Positions 35,302-45,586 of a stretch of 64,000 nucleotides of DNA are shown here, one piece after another. This DNA is from Lichtheimia corymbifera B2541. Its lineage: Eukaryota; Mucoromycota; Mucoromycetes; Mucorales; Lichtheimiaceae. Both the position numbers and the translations under genes were made by a program. Position 1 is the stretch's first letter. Each line of letters opens with the position of its first letter. The DNA is taken from contig JNEU01001026.1 in assembly GCA_000697475.1 (NCBI GenBank), positions 1 through 64,000 of the forward strand, written 5' to 3'. Under the pieces are notes generated by a model that saw only the letters and a list, made by a program, of their open reading frames with translations, did no database searches and was not told the DNA's origin.

Positions 35302-35996
35302 TTCGCTTTGTATATCGTAATTCGTAGGGCTATTTTTCCAGCAACCTAAATATAAAAGTATTACTCATCCATGTGGCCAGTGTCATATTTGACTACCACT
35401 TTACCTTGTGTTTCTTCCAAACCGAATCAAGCAACATGAACAGGAGCTTCCAACGACTGGGTTGTTATCTGCATTGGAGAGCCAATAATATTCCAACGCT
35501 GCACGAGGTCAATGATGTGAAGAGACTCAGATAATATATCAGCATCATGTGACTTGAAGTGCTGAGCTCAAAGACCTGCCCCATTTTCATATCTTACCGT
35601 ACATATCATCATTCAGTCATTACATTGCACATCCTCTACTATAAAAGTCAGTTGAAATTTATGCTATAGCTCTTAAATTATCAAATGATGATGTCGACTG
35701 AAATAAAACTATATGATGTCTACACGAGCTGTGACCCTGTAAATGGGGGAAAACCTTGATGATTCGATTTAAATGCACTGTTGAAAATGAAGAACAGGTG
35801 GCCATATCAAAATCATTCTCATATAAATTGCGGTACGTTGCCCTATATGTATGACATGATTCAACTAGATAATTAATAAGGCGAACACGATCATCCACGT
35901 ATTGGTATATCACAGCCTACCTTTATTTGTACTTCATGATAAGCCTTGTAAGAATAGCGTAGATTCCAGCGCAGCAGGATTACTGGTGAACATTTT
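35302..35996. other. Gene-free stretch with a probable 5'-leader intron
   Basis: Between Sec1 (minus) and the Zn2Cys6 gene (minus). On the minus strand a GGTAAA donor near 35404 and a TTATATTTAG acceptor near 35346 bracket an intron-like segment upstream of the Sec1 ATG. No other gene was recognised. Confidence 0.35.
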
Positions 35997-38701
35997 CTAT
36001 TGTCCATGACTACGTTTTTTCCACTGAGAGTGATCTTGCGTTTGATTTGGGAACATATTCCAAGCCATTTGCCAGTCAGATATATCCGAGCTATCAAAGG
36101 GAGGTACCGATCGCGCTGATGCCTCCAAAAGTGTTGATGTTGATGATAAACTGTTCTCAATTTGCCCCCTTGGATACAAGCTTTGCACTGGGTTGTTACC
36201 CAAAGTCGATTGTAATGTAGCTGCAGGGTGCCCCAACGGAGGAATGCTTGGCGGCTTATAGTATTGATTTCCAGTAGCACTTGTATTTGGCGTCAAAGAC
36301 GAGCCTTGGTTCATCATTATTGTGTGCACGAGTTGTCCATTATTGACGGCCGCTGGAGTGGACCCTATGGCATTTTGGTGGGTGATCCCCCGATAACTGA
36401 TATCCGTTTCAGGACCATTGGTTGCAAGCAATGATGATTCTGTGGTAAGTCCTGAGATTGCCCAGGAATTTGAACCTGTGGTGTGCGAAGTCGTCGTCTC
36501 AGTGATGGCTGCAGGATGATCTGTTGGTTTAACTCCGGCAAGTAGCTTTGTGTATAATGTGCCATCATCAGAAACCCATCGATGATCGGTATTCAGTGGC
36601 CATTTTCCTTGCAACAGGTTTGCATCGATGTCGCCCATTGTTTGCATATTATTGATGGTATTGCTTTGGTTGAAAGCAGCTGTATGCTCATAAGCTGCTT
36701 CTGGCTGATTACTTTTGTTGCCGGTGGTGTTGCCAACCTTGGGAGACAGCTTGCACGGTTCATCAGTTAAACCCCATTTGGCTTGTTCTAAATTTGTCAG
36801 AGGAAAAGCCGGCATTGAAGATGGGATTATAGGAAACTGCATTAGATATGGATCATCTGAAGGAATAGTCACTGGTTGCTTTCCAACTTGTTGATGGGTA
36901 TTGATTAGATTAAAATCTTGAGCATTGGCAACCGGCTCTGATGAAGGGCTCTTCCCTTCTATGAACGTAATCGCGCTGCTGTTTTCTGATCGATCCTGAT
37001 GTTGTGGTAATATGTCCTCAATTAATTCAATTATCGCCTGTGATTCCTTAAGATACATAAAAACGCGGCTCTTCAATACTCCACGCAGTTTCCAAAGGCT
37101 CTCCTCAATATTTGGCAACTGAGTGATCTTTTGCCATTTGACAAGCACATGATGCAGGCCTGGAATAATGACCTTCCATGTGCACATGTTAAGCATCTCA
37201 CCGTTGCGAACAAGAATGTCTGTCACGGATCGAAGAGCCTTGTTGCAATTATGGGAGGCGATAAGTCCAAGGGGGCCTGGACTGTCTAGCAAGCATTGAT
37301 ACAGTTGAATCTTGGCGTATTGGAATTTGGCGTTCAAAATGATCCCAAGTTCGATGCCCAATGGATCTTTTTCGATGCAATCACCGTTTACCCTCGCGTA
37401 TGAAGGAAGGATAGACTCCCATTGATTCATATGGTCCTCGAGCTCCTTTCCCTTTTGAAAAACCGTGCTGGAATCATAACTTGTTCGGAAACCATCTATC
37501 ATCAATTGTTGTATCTGTAATAATTTGATGGACATGTTGCAATAATCGATACAATAGCCGACATCCAACGACTCGTCTGGTAGCTTTTTAGGAAATTCGG
37601 CTTGAATATCATCGTTAAGGATCAGCAAGGGGCGTTCAAAATGCACAGCAGCATATAAATTGCACCAGTAGGCAGCCCACCAGAGTCGTCGATCATCCTC
37701 ATTCGTATTTTGTCCTTTATGTAGATCCAGATCCTGCGCCATTCGTACAGCCAGATCCCCATATCTAAATGCTTCCTCGGGATGCTGATACATATGGAAG
37801 TTGAATAAATATAACAAAGCGCGGATAGTGGTGCGACTGCTGGTGGTATAACACTCTTCGAGGAGATGTTTAGCGCACTCCATATACTGATAACCCCTGG
37901 ATGTTTGAATAGGGTATTCGGAGTCCTGATGCGAGTCATTTTCATGTTGATAGACAAATGCTCTCAACGACATGGCAAAAAGCAAATCCTGTTTGCGATT
38001 TTTGGAGGCAAGGCGCCGTAAATTGGCTGTTGCACATGATATCGTTTCCTGACCGACCATTTGGTACATAATGAAGCAACGTTTATGTCGAGATGATATC
38101 ACCATATCTACCCATGAATCCCCAATTGGATCGTCTGCCATAAGGTAATCGAATAAATGTTCGCTGGCCCCGGACTTTTCGCCGGCTTGGTCACTTGTGT
38201 TCAATGGTAGTATGGGACCAAACACCTCCCTAGCACGCTCTTCGACTTGGTTTGCATCAACCGATTTGAACAAAGCTTTAAGAAAATGATGCGCTTCGGA
38301 AATATCGGTCTCAATGCATAATCCGCCATTTTCAAAACGGAAAACAGGCGCGCGGTTGATACATGACACTGTTCCTTGTTGTTGCTGCGGCCGTTTATCG
38401 ATTTGTTGTTGCTTCTTTGTCGGCTTGTTGCCAGCGGCACGAGCAAGCTGTGTCTCCATTTTTTTCAGTCGACCTTCGATATCACGCAAGTGTAACGGAT
38501 CGCGTATTCTCTCGGCTAGTGTGGCAGAATCATATCGACAATTCAAGCTTTCATTGATGCATTCACCACAAGTTGGCATAGCTCCATTGCACTTTACTTT
38601 ACGTTTAACACAGAGAATGCACTACAGTCAACCGAGTCAGTACTTTGCTAGTGAACTATTTTTCTTATACTTACTGCTGTTTTTGAGTATTGCTGCTCCA
38701 T
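35997..38701 (-). CDS. Zn2Cys6 fungal transcription factor, 883 residues
   Basis: Binuclear zinc cluster regulator with a fungal-specific middle homology region. Exon 1 (38701..38675, 27 nt) carries MEQQYSKTA; after a 53-nt intron, exon 2 (38621..35997) carries the rest. The zinc cluster is C10-x2-C13-x6-C20-x6-C27-x2-C30-x6-C37, with the basic VKRKVKC segment. A linker and short coiled coil (DIEGRLKKMETQLARAA) follow. The Fungal_trans region is recognisable by YGDLAVRMAQDLDLHKG and RRLWWAAYWCNLYAAVHF. The long C-terminal third is rich in Asn, Gln, Ser and Thr, as in activation domains. The regulated pathway cannot be read from the sequence, and the neighbours do not suggest one. Confidence 0.92.
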
Positions 38702-39948
38702 ATCTGCGGTTGTAGGATTCCCGGGTTCCTGTGCGTATCATATCAACTACGATGTCAATTTCAGCCTCAGATCGTTGGCCAGGCTTATGCCCCTGATGAT
38801 GTTCAATCACACGATCATGCATCGTAACCATAGCAACTTAGTCCATGCAACCAATAAATTCAATTTTCCAGATGTACCTCGTTACAAGAATCAAACATCA
38901 TCATGGCGACCAGCGCGATAGTAAGAATAGGAAAACAAGAAATTATGATGCCACAACTATTATCAGTGGTACATGACGACGACATGAATTACTCTTATCA
39001 AAAAGCGTATCTTAACACGTAGATATTTGACGGTATAATCTTTCAAAGGGTACGATAGACGATCGATGGCACGATCCTTCTTTCCATGGGACCATAAGAA
39101 GGAAAGGAGAATAGATATTCGCTGGGGGGGGATGGTGTATGACGAGCTGGTGAATGCGGTGCATAGTTGATAAGTTCTGCAGAAGGGGATAAAGGCATCA
39201 TGGTGTGCTTACACAAAGATATGTAGCATCTTGCTCTTCACCAATGAGCCTAGGTGTGATGATTGCTTATGGACAAAATCAGTACCTGCCCTAGCCAGCT
39301 GGCAACATCCATTATTATGAATAGACATCAATTGCTATCACATTATTTTTCGAGCTATCTACACAAGAGACCTGTTAATCTCAGGTTATTGTTTATGCTT
39401 TAAAATGATACATGTGCATATATTAGTATATGAGTATTGCAAACTCCAGTGACTCGATTACATTGATATTATTAGCAGTCAACATCCACATAGCACTAGC
39501 ACCATGATGCAATCGCAATATCGTTTCTCGTCTCTGCATTGATTGTGGACATCCTTTTATAGATGGAAGTTTGGAATTCAGAAGGAGGAACCAGGAACCA
39601 TCCAACTGCATGATGGCATAAGGACATTGCCATTGGAGTGTTGGGTAAGGTGGATTAATTGTGGATCTCAACTTCTCTCAGTAAAAAAAGTAGGTAATGT
39701 ATAAATCAGCGTAGAATCCATATAGCTACGCGGCTTACTAATGTGTGGATCTATGAACTCTATTATTGTCATATATTTGATAGATTTGGATGATGCTTAT
39801 GGGAATGAAAATGGCATTTGGCAGTATGGTCTAGTAGTACGCTGCATTTGAAGAATTACCAAAAGTCAGTCATCTGCAAGTGAAACGGACCAAGTCCCAA
39901 TTTTTCTACACTCGCGTCTCTTTCTTTCCAACAGTTTTTCTTTGCAAA
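38702..39948. other. Long divergent intergenic region
   Basis: Divergent upstream region of the Zn2Cys6 factor (minus) and the HMG-box gene (plus), 1.25 kb. It contains a short G run near 39124 and several AT-rich stretches. A minus-strand frame at 39423..39671 has no supporting motif. The length would fit complex regulation of the transcription factor, but that is inference. Confidence 0.45.
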
Positions 39949-40798
39949 ATGTCAACTCATTCTAAGGTATTGTTGTTTTTCTTCTCTTTTATGTATTTGT
40001 TTATTGTCTTGATATAAGCTGACCTGATATTGTAGCTAGCTAAAGCTTATCGTACTCTCGCCCGTGATTTCGAAGCAGTTGCTGATTTGCTAGATGCAAC
40101 CAAGACTGACACGATTGAGTCAAGCAACGAAGTAACCGAGAAGGATGATAAAATCGAAAAGAAGAAGAACAAACGCAAGACGAGGGATCCCAATATGCCC
40201 AAGCAGCCCAAAAGTGCATATATTCTTTTCAGCATGGATAAACGCGAAGAGGTCAAGAAGGAGATGGGTGGCAATGTCCGCGAGGTTATGAGTGAACTCG
40301 CTCGTAGATGGCAGGCCCTTTCAGATGACGAGAAACAGGTATATAATGGAAGAAATATATGATGATAGATCCTTATATACCAATTTTTCATAGCCTTATG
40401 TCGCCCGAGCTGCAGAAGAAAAGGATAAGCACGAGAAGGAGATGGAAGAATATCGATCCAAAAAGGCTACGGATGAAGGCAAGGAGGAACCTGCTCTTAC
40501 AACCAACACTAAGCATGGCATTTCTCCTTCAAGCGACTCGGATTCACCCTCACCAGCCGAACCTGCCAAAGCAAATAAGACCGAGCACAAGACAAAACCA
40601 AAGAAGCATGATTCTGACATCGTTTCCCATGAAAAGACTAAAAAGTCTATCAAGAAGAAAGATGCTGCTATCAACAAAAAGGACAAACCTACTGAAAAGC
40701 CTAAGCAGGGTATAAAGAAGAAGGAGCCCAGTTCGAGCACACCCAATAAACAGCCAAAGAAGAAGGCAAAAAAGGACAAGTCTTCCAAGTTAGCTTGA
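39949..40798 (+). CDS. HMG-box DNA-binding protein, 241 residues
   Basis: HMGB-type architectural DNA-binding protein, probably nuclear. Three exons (39949..39966, 40036..40338, 40394..40798) give 241 residues. The first exon is only 18 nt (MSTHSK). A helical N-terminal segment, LAKAYRTLARDFEAVADLLD, precedes a basic linker. The HMG box spans about residues 58-130: PNMPKQPKSAYILFSMDKR, then GGNVREVMSELARRWQALS and KQPYVARAAEEKDKHEKEM. The C-terminal 100 residues are Lys/Ser-rich with repeated KK motifs. This differs from the acidic tail of animal HMGB. The N-terminal helix resembles that of fission-yeast-like HMG proteins, but I do not assign an orthologue. Confidence 0.9.
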
Positions 40799-41379
40799 GT
40801 AGTATAGTCTTCTCCTTCTCAGCTCTATGTTCACTGTAAACTTTTAGCGCTGGAATATGGTATCCTATATAACTGTTGTACAAAAATCATTAAATATCAT
40901 TACCTTTGTGTCTTTCTCTTTGCTTTCAGAAAATCGCATTTCCTTATGTCACCTACGAAGGGGTCCCAAATTCCCCATCAGACTATATAATGTACAAGGC
41001 ATCCGATTAATGACATACATCAATACAAACGAAGAGGAATATATAAATAATGATTTGTACCTACTATGAAGGGCCCATCAAGGAACGCAGCCAAATGCCA
41101 TTAGGCTGCAATGAGCACACCAAGTGATAAAGCAATGAAGTGAGCTATATGATGGAGGCATCATGAGTACCCTCAATTTCGGAGTCACATAAAGACTACC
41201 TTGCGACTTGCCAAAGGATATATTATGAACGCTAACATGACTTTTATCCCAATCCAAACCTTTGGCTATGCTCTTAGAATCACCACCATGGGAGTTGCGG
41301 ATCATTCCCCTTCTGCCGCCATCGGAAACCGAATAAATTGAACAGGATTTTGCACCATGTCTAATGCATCATGTCAACT
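40799..41379. other. Gene-free stretch with possible coding remnants
   Basis: No intact gene. On the minus strand, two short segments (about 41090..41065 and 40975..40955) resemble the end of the membrane exon at 41590..41510, in that each has a GG-x-CCC-TT-x-x-TA-like core followed by a donor-like GTA/GTG. The corresponding frames contain stops. They may be decayed relatives or chance. Confidence 0.25.
41278..41361. repeat. Short two-block repeat, copy 1
   Basis: Block AATCACCACCATGGGAG at 41278..41294 and block TTTTGCACCATGTC at 41348..41361, 53 nt apart. Both blocks occur again, identical and in the same order, at 41863..41879 and 41889..41902. The spacing difference is 44 nt, not a multiple of three, so shared coding across both blocks is unlikely. 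Confidence 0.7.
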
Positions 41380-41649
41380 TCAGCACCCGACATAGACCAT
41401 GGTACGTAAACCAACTTTTGCAGATGCTTCACGGAGATATAGCTATATCGAAAGCAACAAGGTGACGTATATGAGTGTTGACTTGTCAAGCAACATGATC
41501 AAGTTTTACCTTCTTATAAGGGTCCAATATCACAATGACGGCCACGGTACAAAGAAGTACTATGAATGCTCCACAAAGATCAGCGCTTATCTACAGGTTG
41601 AAAGATGTGATATACACACAAACCTTTGGAATTTGACCTTGTAAGCCAT
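41380..41649 (-). CDS. Candidate small one-helix membrane protein, 51 residues
   Basis: Speculative gene. ATG 41649 follows a pyrimidine-rich leader of the sort seen before other genes here. Three exons (41649..41638, 41590..41510, 41442..41380), separated by 47- and 67-nt GT-AG introns, join in frame. The protein starts MAYK, then ISADLCGAFIVLLCTVAV plus IVILDPYKK, a clear transmembrane helix with a positive end. It ends LYLREASAKVGLRTMVYVGC. No family was recognised. Support is splice-site consistency, hydropathy and leader composition only. Confidence 0.3.
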
Positions 41650-41862
41650 CAAAGGAGAATGAAAGAGGAAAGAAACGTGTGGGGAGTATGATGGACTGCG
41701 ACAACATCCTTTTATTGTGCATTGTGGGTGTGAGAATTTTGGTCTGTTGGGGATAATGCATTGATAGATTGGTACATGAGCTGATAAAGTGATGGGACGC
41801 ATATACCAGGAATAAATGTGAGGAGCCAAGTGCAATGTTGTCTATACATACGGAAGCCGTTA

Positions 41863-41902
41863 AATCACCACCATGGGAGACTTTTGTTTTTTGCACCATG
41901 TC
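41863..41902. repeat. Short two-block repeat, copy 2
   Basis: Second copy of the 17-nt and 14-nt blocks described for 41278..41361, here separated by only 9 nt. Flanking sequence shows no obvious similarity between the copies. Confidence 0.7.
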
Positions 41903-42020
41903 TCTGGCCAAACCGCGATTGCGCAATGCAAGGTGAGGCTTGATTGCTGTATCAAATATGACTCTATCATTCTCGCTGTTTACCGAACATGCATACCAAT
42001 ATTAAGAGTAGGTTGACAAA

Positions 42021-42224
42021 ATGGTAAGTTATCTTTATAATAATGTGAATCTGCATTAGGCGTACAAGTGATTAATATCTTTGATACATTTCTTATCACT
42101 TGTCGGCGTATATATGCATAGGGACTATACTCCTTCCCATCCTCTAGCTATTCTCATCATCGTTCTTTCTATTCCTTTTTCTTTGTATACTGCTTTTGTA
42201 CATTTATTGAAATACGGGCAATAG
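42021..42224 (+). CDS. Candidate small one-helix membrane protein, 37 residues
   Basis: Speculative gene. Exons 42021..42023, 42060..42067 (8 nt) and 42122..42224 join in frame across introns of 36 and 54 nt with good GT-AG ends. The protein begins MAYKDYTPSHP, continues with the hydrophobic LAILIIVLSIPFSLYTAFV and ends HLLKYGQ. The shape (short polar head, one helix, basic tail) recalls tiny respiratory-complex subunits such as the COX7c/COX8 group, but I cannot assign it. An alternative single splice from the same ATG to 42122 would open a different 70-codon frame. The start MAYK is shared with the candidate at 41380..41649. Confidence 0.35.
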
Positions 42225-42566
42225 ATAAAGAAAGCTGTTCAAAGAACAAGAGGATTGTGGCTGTAAAATGTAAGAGTGGAGGAGTGTGTTATGCAACAAA
42301 GGCAATCCAGGTGGGAGGTCCAGTTGGTTGATCGGGCGGAATACATAACGTTGTTCGAGGATGTTTGAAGCACAAGGATTGCCTTTCATACCACAAGGAT
42401 TGACATCTATTACATGATTCTCAATAAAATGAGCATATATCAGACAACATATACAAACTTGAATAGTTAATGTCACGTGCCACTTTTCGCCTGTTAACTT
42501 GGGCGTCCGAAAAGTTATCTGTGACCTAGCCCAGCATTATCACTGCTGCTCTCCTGTAGTCTCCAC
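42225..42566. other. Upstream region of Aurora kinase
   Basis: Holds a CACGTG site at 42474. A minus-strand frame 42476..42204 (NPCGMKGNPCASNILEQRY) looks weakly coding but has no ATG and no recognised motif. Confidence 0.35.
42474..42479. promoter_or_regulatory. CACGTG palindrome upstream of Aurora kinase
   Basis: An E-box hexamer 93 bp before the Aurora ATG, nearly the same distance as the one before CCDC25. Function is inferred only. Confidence 0.25.
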
Positions 42567-43906
42567 ATGGCAGGCGTTCCTAAGGTAACTATTAGATTCA
42601 TAGTTCATCACTCCACGAAACTAAACAACACTTAGGATGGCATACCACAACAACCTTTTAGGACATTCGATAGTAATCGATCCTCCAGCTTGCATCCTTC
42701 CTCCAATTCTACCGAAGGCACTGGATTGTCTACAAGCCATAATCCTGACAAGTTAGTTGACTCACGACAAATAAAGTCAAAAAAGAGGATACTCGTCAAG
42801 CCAAACAGGGGTTCACGGTAAAGCACGCTCTCTAAGCTTCTGGATATCATTCTAACAGCGTGTATAGCTTAACGCAAGAATGCAAGCAATGGTCACTGAG
42901 AGACTTTGAAATAGGCAAAGCACTGGGTGAAGGGAAGTTTGGGCGCGTATACCTTGCACGAGAGAAACAAAGCGGATTTATCGTTGCATTAAAAGTTCTC
43001 TATAAGAAAGAACTCGCAATTCATGGCGTAGAAAGGCAGCTTCGAAGAGAAGTGGAAATCCAAGGAAATTTACGGTAATGAAATGCTTGTGCAAAGTAGC
43101 CTATTTCCAGATGATAAACGTCCCACTCTTTAGTCATCCCAATATTCTTCGATTATACGGCTATTTTCATGACGAAGATCGCATCTTTCTGATTTTAGAA
43201 TTTGCTGCCAAAGGTGAACTCTACAAAGAATTACAGAGAAAGAACCGTATTCCAGAACCATTAGCAGCTCAGGTATCGTACAACTGCATTCCGATGAGAG
43301 TGAACTAGGTTCTCTAATATCCCACATAGTATATAACGCAGATGGCAAACGCGCTCTTATATCTTCACAGCAAGCGTGTCATACATAGAGATATCAAACC
43401 CGAAAATCTACTTCTCGGCATGAAAGGAGAATTAAAAATTGGTGACTTCGGATGGTCTGTGAGAACAGGTGTTACAGAGTAAGATGCTGCAATTGATGGC
43501 CTTGTTTGTCTTTCTCTAATGGTAGCATTTTAAAGTCGTAGGAGCACGCTCTGTGGTACGTTAGATTATTTACCACCAGAAATGGTTGAGGGCCGTGTAC
43601 ACAATGAAAAGGTGGATTTGTGGTCTCTTGGTGTCTTGCTGTACGAAATGATCTGTGGTACCCCACCTTTTGAAGAGCCCGAAGGTTATCAAGCAACGTA
43701 TCGCCGGATTGTTAACGTTGATTTACATATACCAAATTTCGTGAGCAGCGACGCAGCGGATTTAATTAGAAAAGTAAGCAAAGAGATGTAGAAAGAAAAG
43801 CTTCCATGACTAACTTATTTCATAGCTTCTCGTTTACAAATCAGCAGAGAGAATGCCTCTAAGAAATGTAATCATGCATCCATTCATAGAAAAATATAAA
43901 AAATAA
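42567..43906 (+). CDS. Aurora kinase (Ipl1/Ark1-like), 335 residues
   Basis: Mitotic serine/threonine kinase, catalytic part of the chromosomal passenger complex, correcting kinetochore attachments. Seven exons (42567..42584, 42636..42817, 42868..43074, 43134..43272, 43330..43478, 43542..43773, 43826..43906) join to 335 residues. A Ser-rich head of about 70 residues precedes [20 protein letters not shown]. Then come [12 protein letters not shown], the Aurora-typical [34 protein letters not shown] and IGDFGWSV. The activation loop ends [28 protein letters not shown] and a final HPFIEKYKK complete the lobe. The DFGW motif and [12 protein letters not shown] separate Aurora from PKA and PLK kinases. 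Confidence 0.95.
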
Positions 43907-44047
43907 ACGCCGTCCCATCCGGTTTTAATGCAATCAATCCATAATCCACCATTGTCATTTGACTTCTGGAATTATGTACTACTATTCTAAACTAGCTATC
44001 TGACGGCAGTCATGACCAGAGGAGATAACAGGTCTTCCGAAGACAGC

Positions 44048-45037
44048 TTAACAGTATTTGTATTCAAGAATGGGGGCACCTGTTTCCGTGATTTCTGGAA
44101 TACTGCATTCTAAGTCAAATGCCTTTGCGAAAACAATCTTGTAGATTTTTTGAATGTTGATTGACTCTGCAGTTGAGCAGAATATCAATGGCGCCCTCAT
44201 AGCTCGAGCATACTTGCGGGCCTAAAACAGTTATACATGAGTGCCATGTTCATTACTTGGCTCAACTTTATTACGTACCTGTTTTGTAACTTCTTCTTGG
44301 TCTTTTTCCGATAATCGTACAAATTCATCATATTTTGTACCAATTAGTAAAGGAACAGCATGCTGTAAAGGGATATCAATCTCATTGTTCAAAGGTCATT
44401 GTTATTGTAGTAGGTGACCCATACCTTATTCATCCCACGAGCTTGCCGATACCATTCTTTGATGTTATTAAGCGTTGCCTTTCGAGTCAAATCAAACGTA
44501 AACAAGATAGCCACCGCGTCATTGCACACAAGTGGAAGCATGCTCACAAACTCTTTTTGACCTAGAAGAGTGGGGTCAGTCTTAGGTTTACAGCCCTTCA
44601 ATTGGCCATCAGTTTAACAAGATACGTACCTCCTAAGTCCCATATACTGAAGATAATCTCTGTATTACGGATGATGATCGACTTTTCCATGAAGTTGACG
44701 CCTAAAGTGTTTCGGGGTGCTGGTTAGCGTGGTTGCTGTTCGCAGTAATGATTGGAATGGCTCACCCAGTGTTTGAATGTATTCAGAATCAAAGATGCCT
44801 TCCGCATATTTCACCATAAGGCTTGTTTTTCCAATATTTGTATCGCCCACTATGCCTGTCTTCAGCACGACGCTAAAGATCGACTGGCACTATTAGTAAC
44901 CTGCAGCACCACACGTTTTATCTTCTTATCCATCATTACCTGTTTTTTGGTTGGGCGCTTTGACCAGGTTTCGTTGCAGCGTTATGATCCTGGCTCTGTA
45001 CTTGCTTATTATGTGCTTGATATGGATGTGAACTCAT
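44048..45037 (-). CDS. Tem1/Spg1 GTPase of the mitotic exit/septation network
   Basis: Ras-like GTPase at the spindle pole that triggers mitotic exit and septation (Tem1 in budding yeast, Spg1 in fission yeast). ATG 45037 opens a polar N-terminal extension of about 32 residues ([14 protein letters not shown]). Then the G domain reads [77 protein letters not shown] and IGTKYDEF. The G1 loop GDTNIGKT and the G4 TKYD instead of NKxD are both hallmarks of this subfamily. The C-terminus is PILEYKYC. Five or so short introns occur. The gene converges on Aurora kinase with 141 bp between stops. Confidence 0.93.
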
Positions 45038-45586
45038 GAAAGAAAGACGCCAGCACAACGGGGCAGAATGTTCAGCAACATAAAAATGAATGAGCATTGA
45101 AACTCAGCATGAAGACAATGACGGCATGGCTTTCCTGTTAACTATCAAACGTCCCACTTCGGCTTTAAATATTTCTCGCACGCTTCCAGTATATCACTGT
45201 AGCATTTTCACTTAGTAGTGAAATTATCAGCTACTTGTGCTTTGACGGCATTGAATGTAAATGTGGCAAACGGCGAGCTTTACGAGTATATCTTTTAAGG
45301 ATATGTATTTGAACAAAGAGCAATGCTGTCGTGCACGATTCCTGTGTACACCAAGTACAATCGAATGCTTTCGATAAGTAAATTTTACCACAGCGCAGCT
45401 GGACACAAGATTCATGCATGCCTGGAGTCACTGTTACTTTATTTACAAATGAGGCTAGACTTAACACAAACACAAAGAAAACCACTATCAGCGATCCTTT
45501 AGAATTGCCACAAAGAAACAAAAAACAAAATGTCTAAAATGGCAGTTGATTGTATTGAATAAAATGGGTCACTAGAGAGATACATT
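45038..45586. other. Gene-free stretch
   Basis: Promoter of Tem1/Spg1 and 3' flank of CSB. A minus-strand frame at 45231..45521 with five Cys and a hydrophobic stretch lacks an ATG at its start and a family match; a small secreted protein cannot be excluded. Confidence 0.35.

Noticed and set aside
39423..39671. 82-codon minus-strand frame in the HMG-box/Zn2Cys6 intergenic region
   Set aside because: No motif, no supporting neighbours and random composition.
42109..42121. TATA-like box followed by a pyrimidine tract on the plus strand
   Set aside because: The same bases fit better as the end of an intron and the start of a coding exon in the 42021..42224 model. I could not find a convincing downstream gene for a promoter here.
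45231..45521. Cys-containing minus-strand frame that might be a secreted peptide
   Set aside because: No ATG at the start of the hydrophobic stretch and no reliable splice model.
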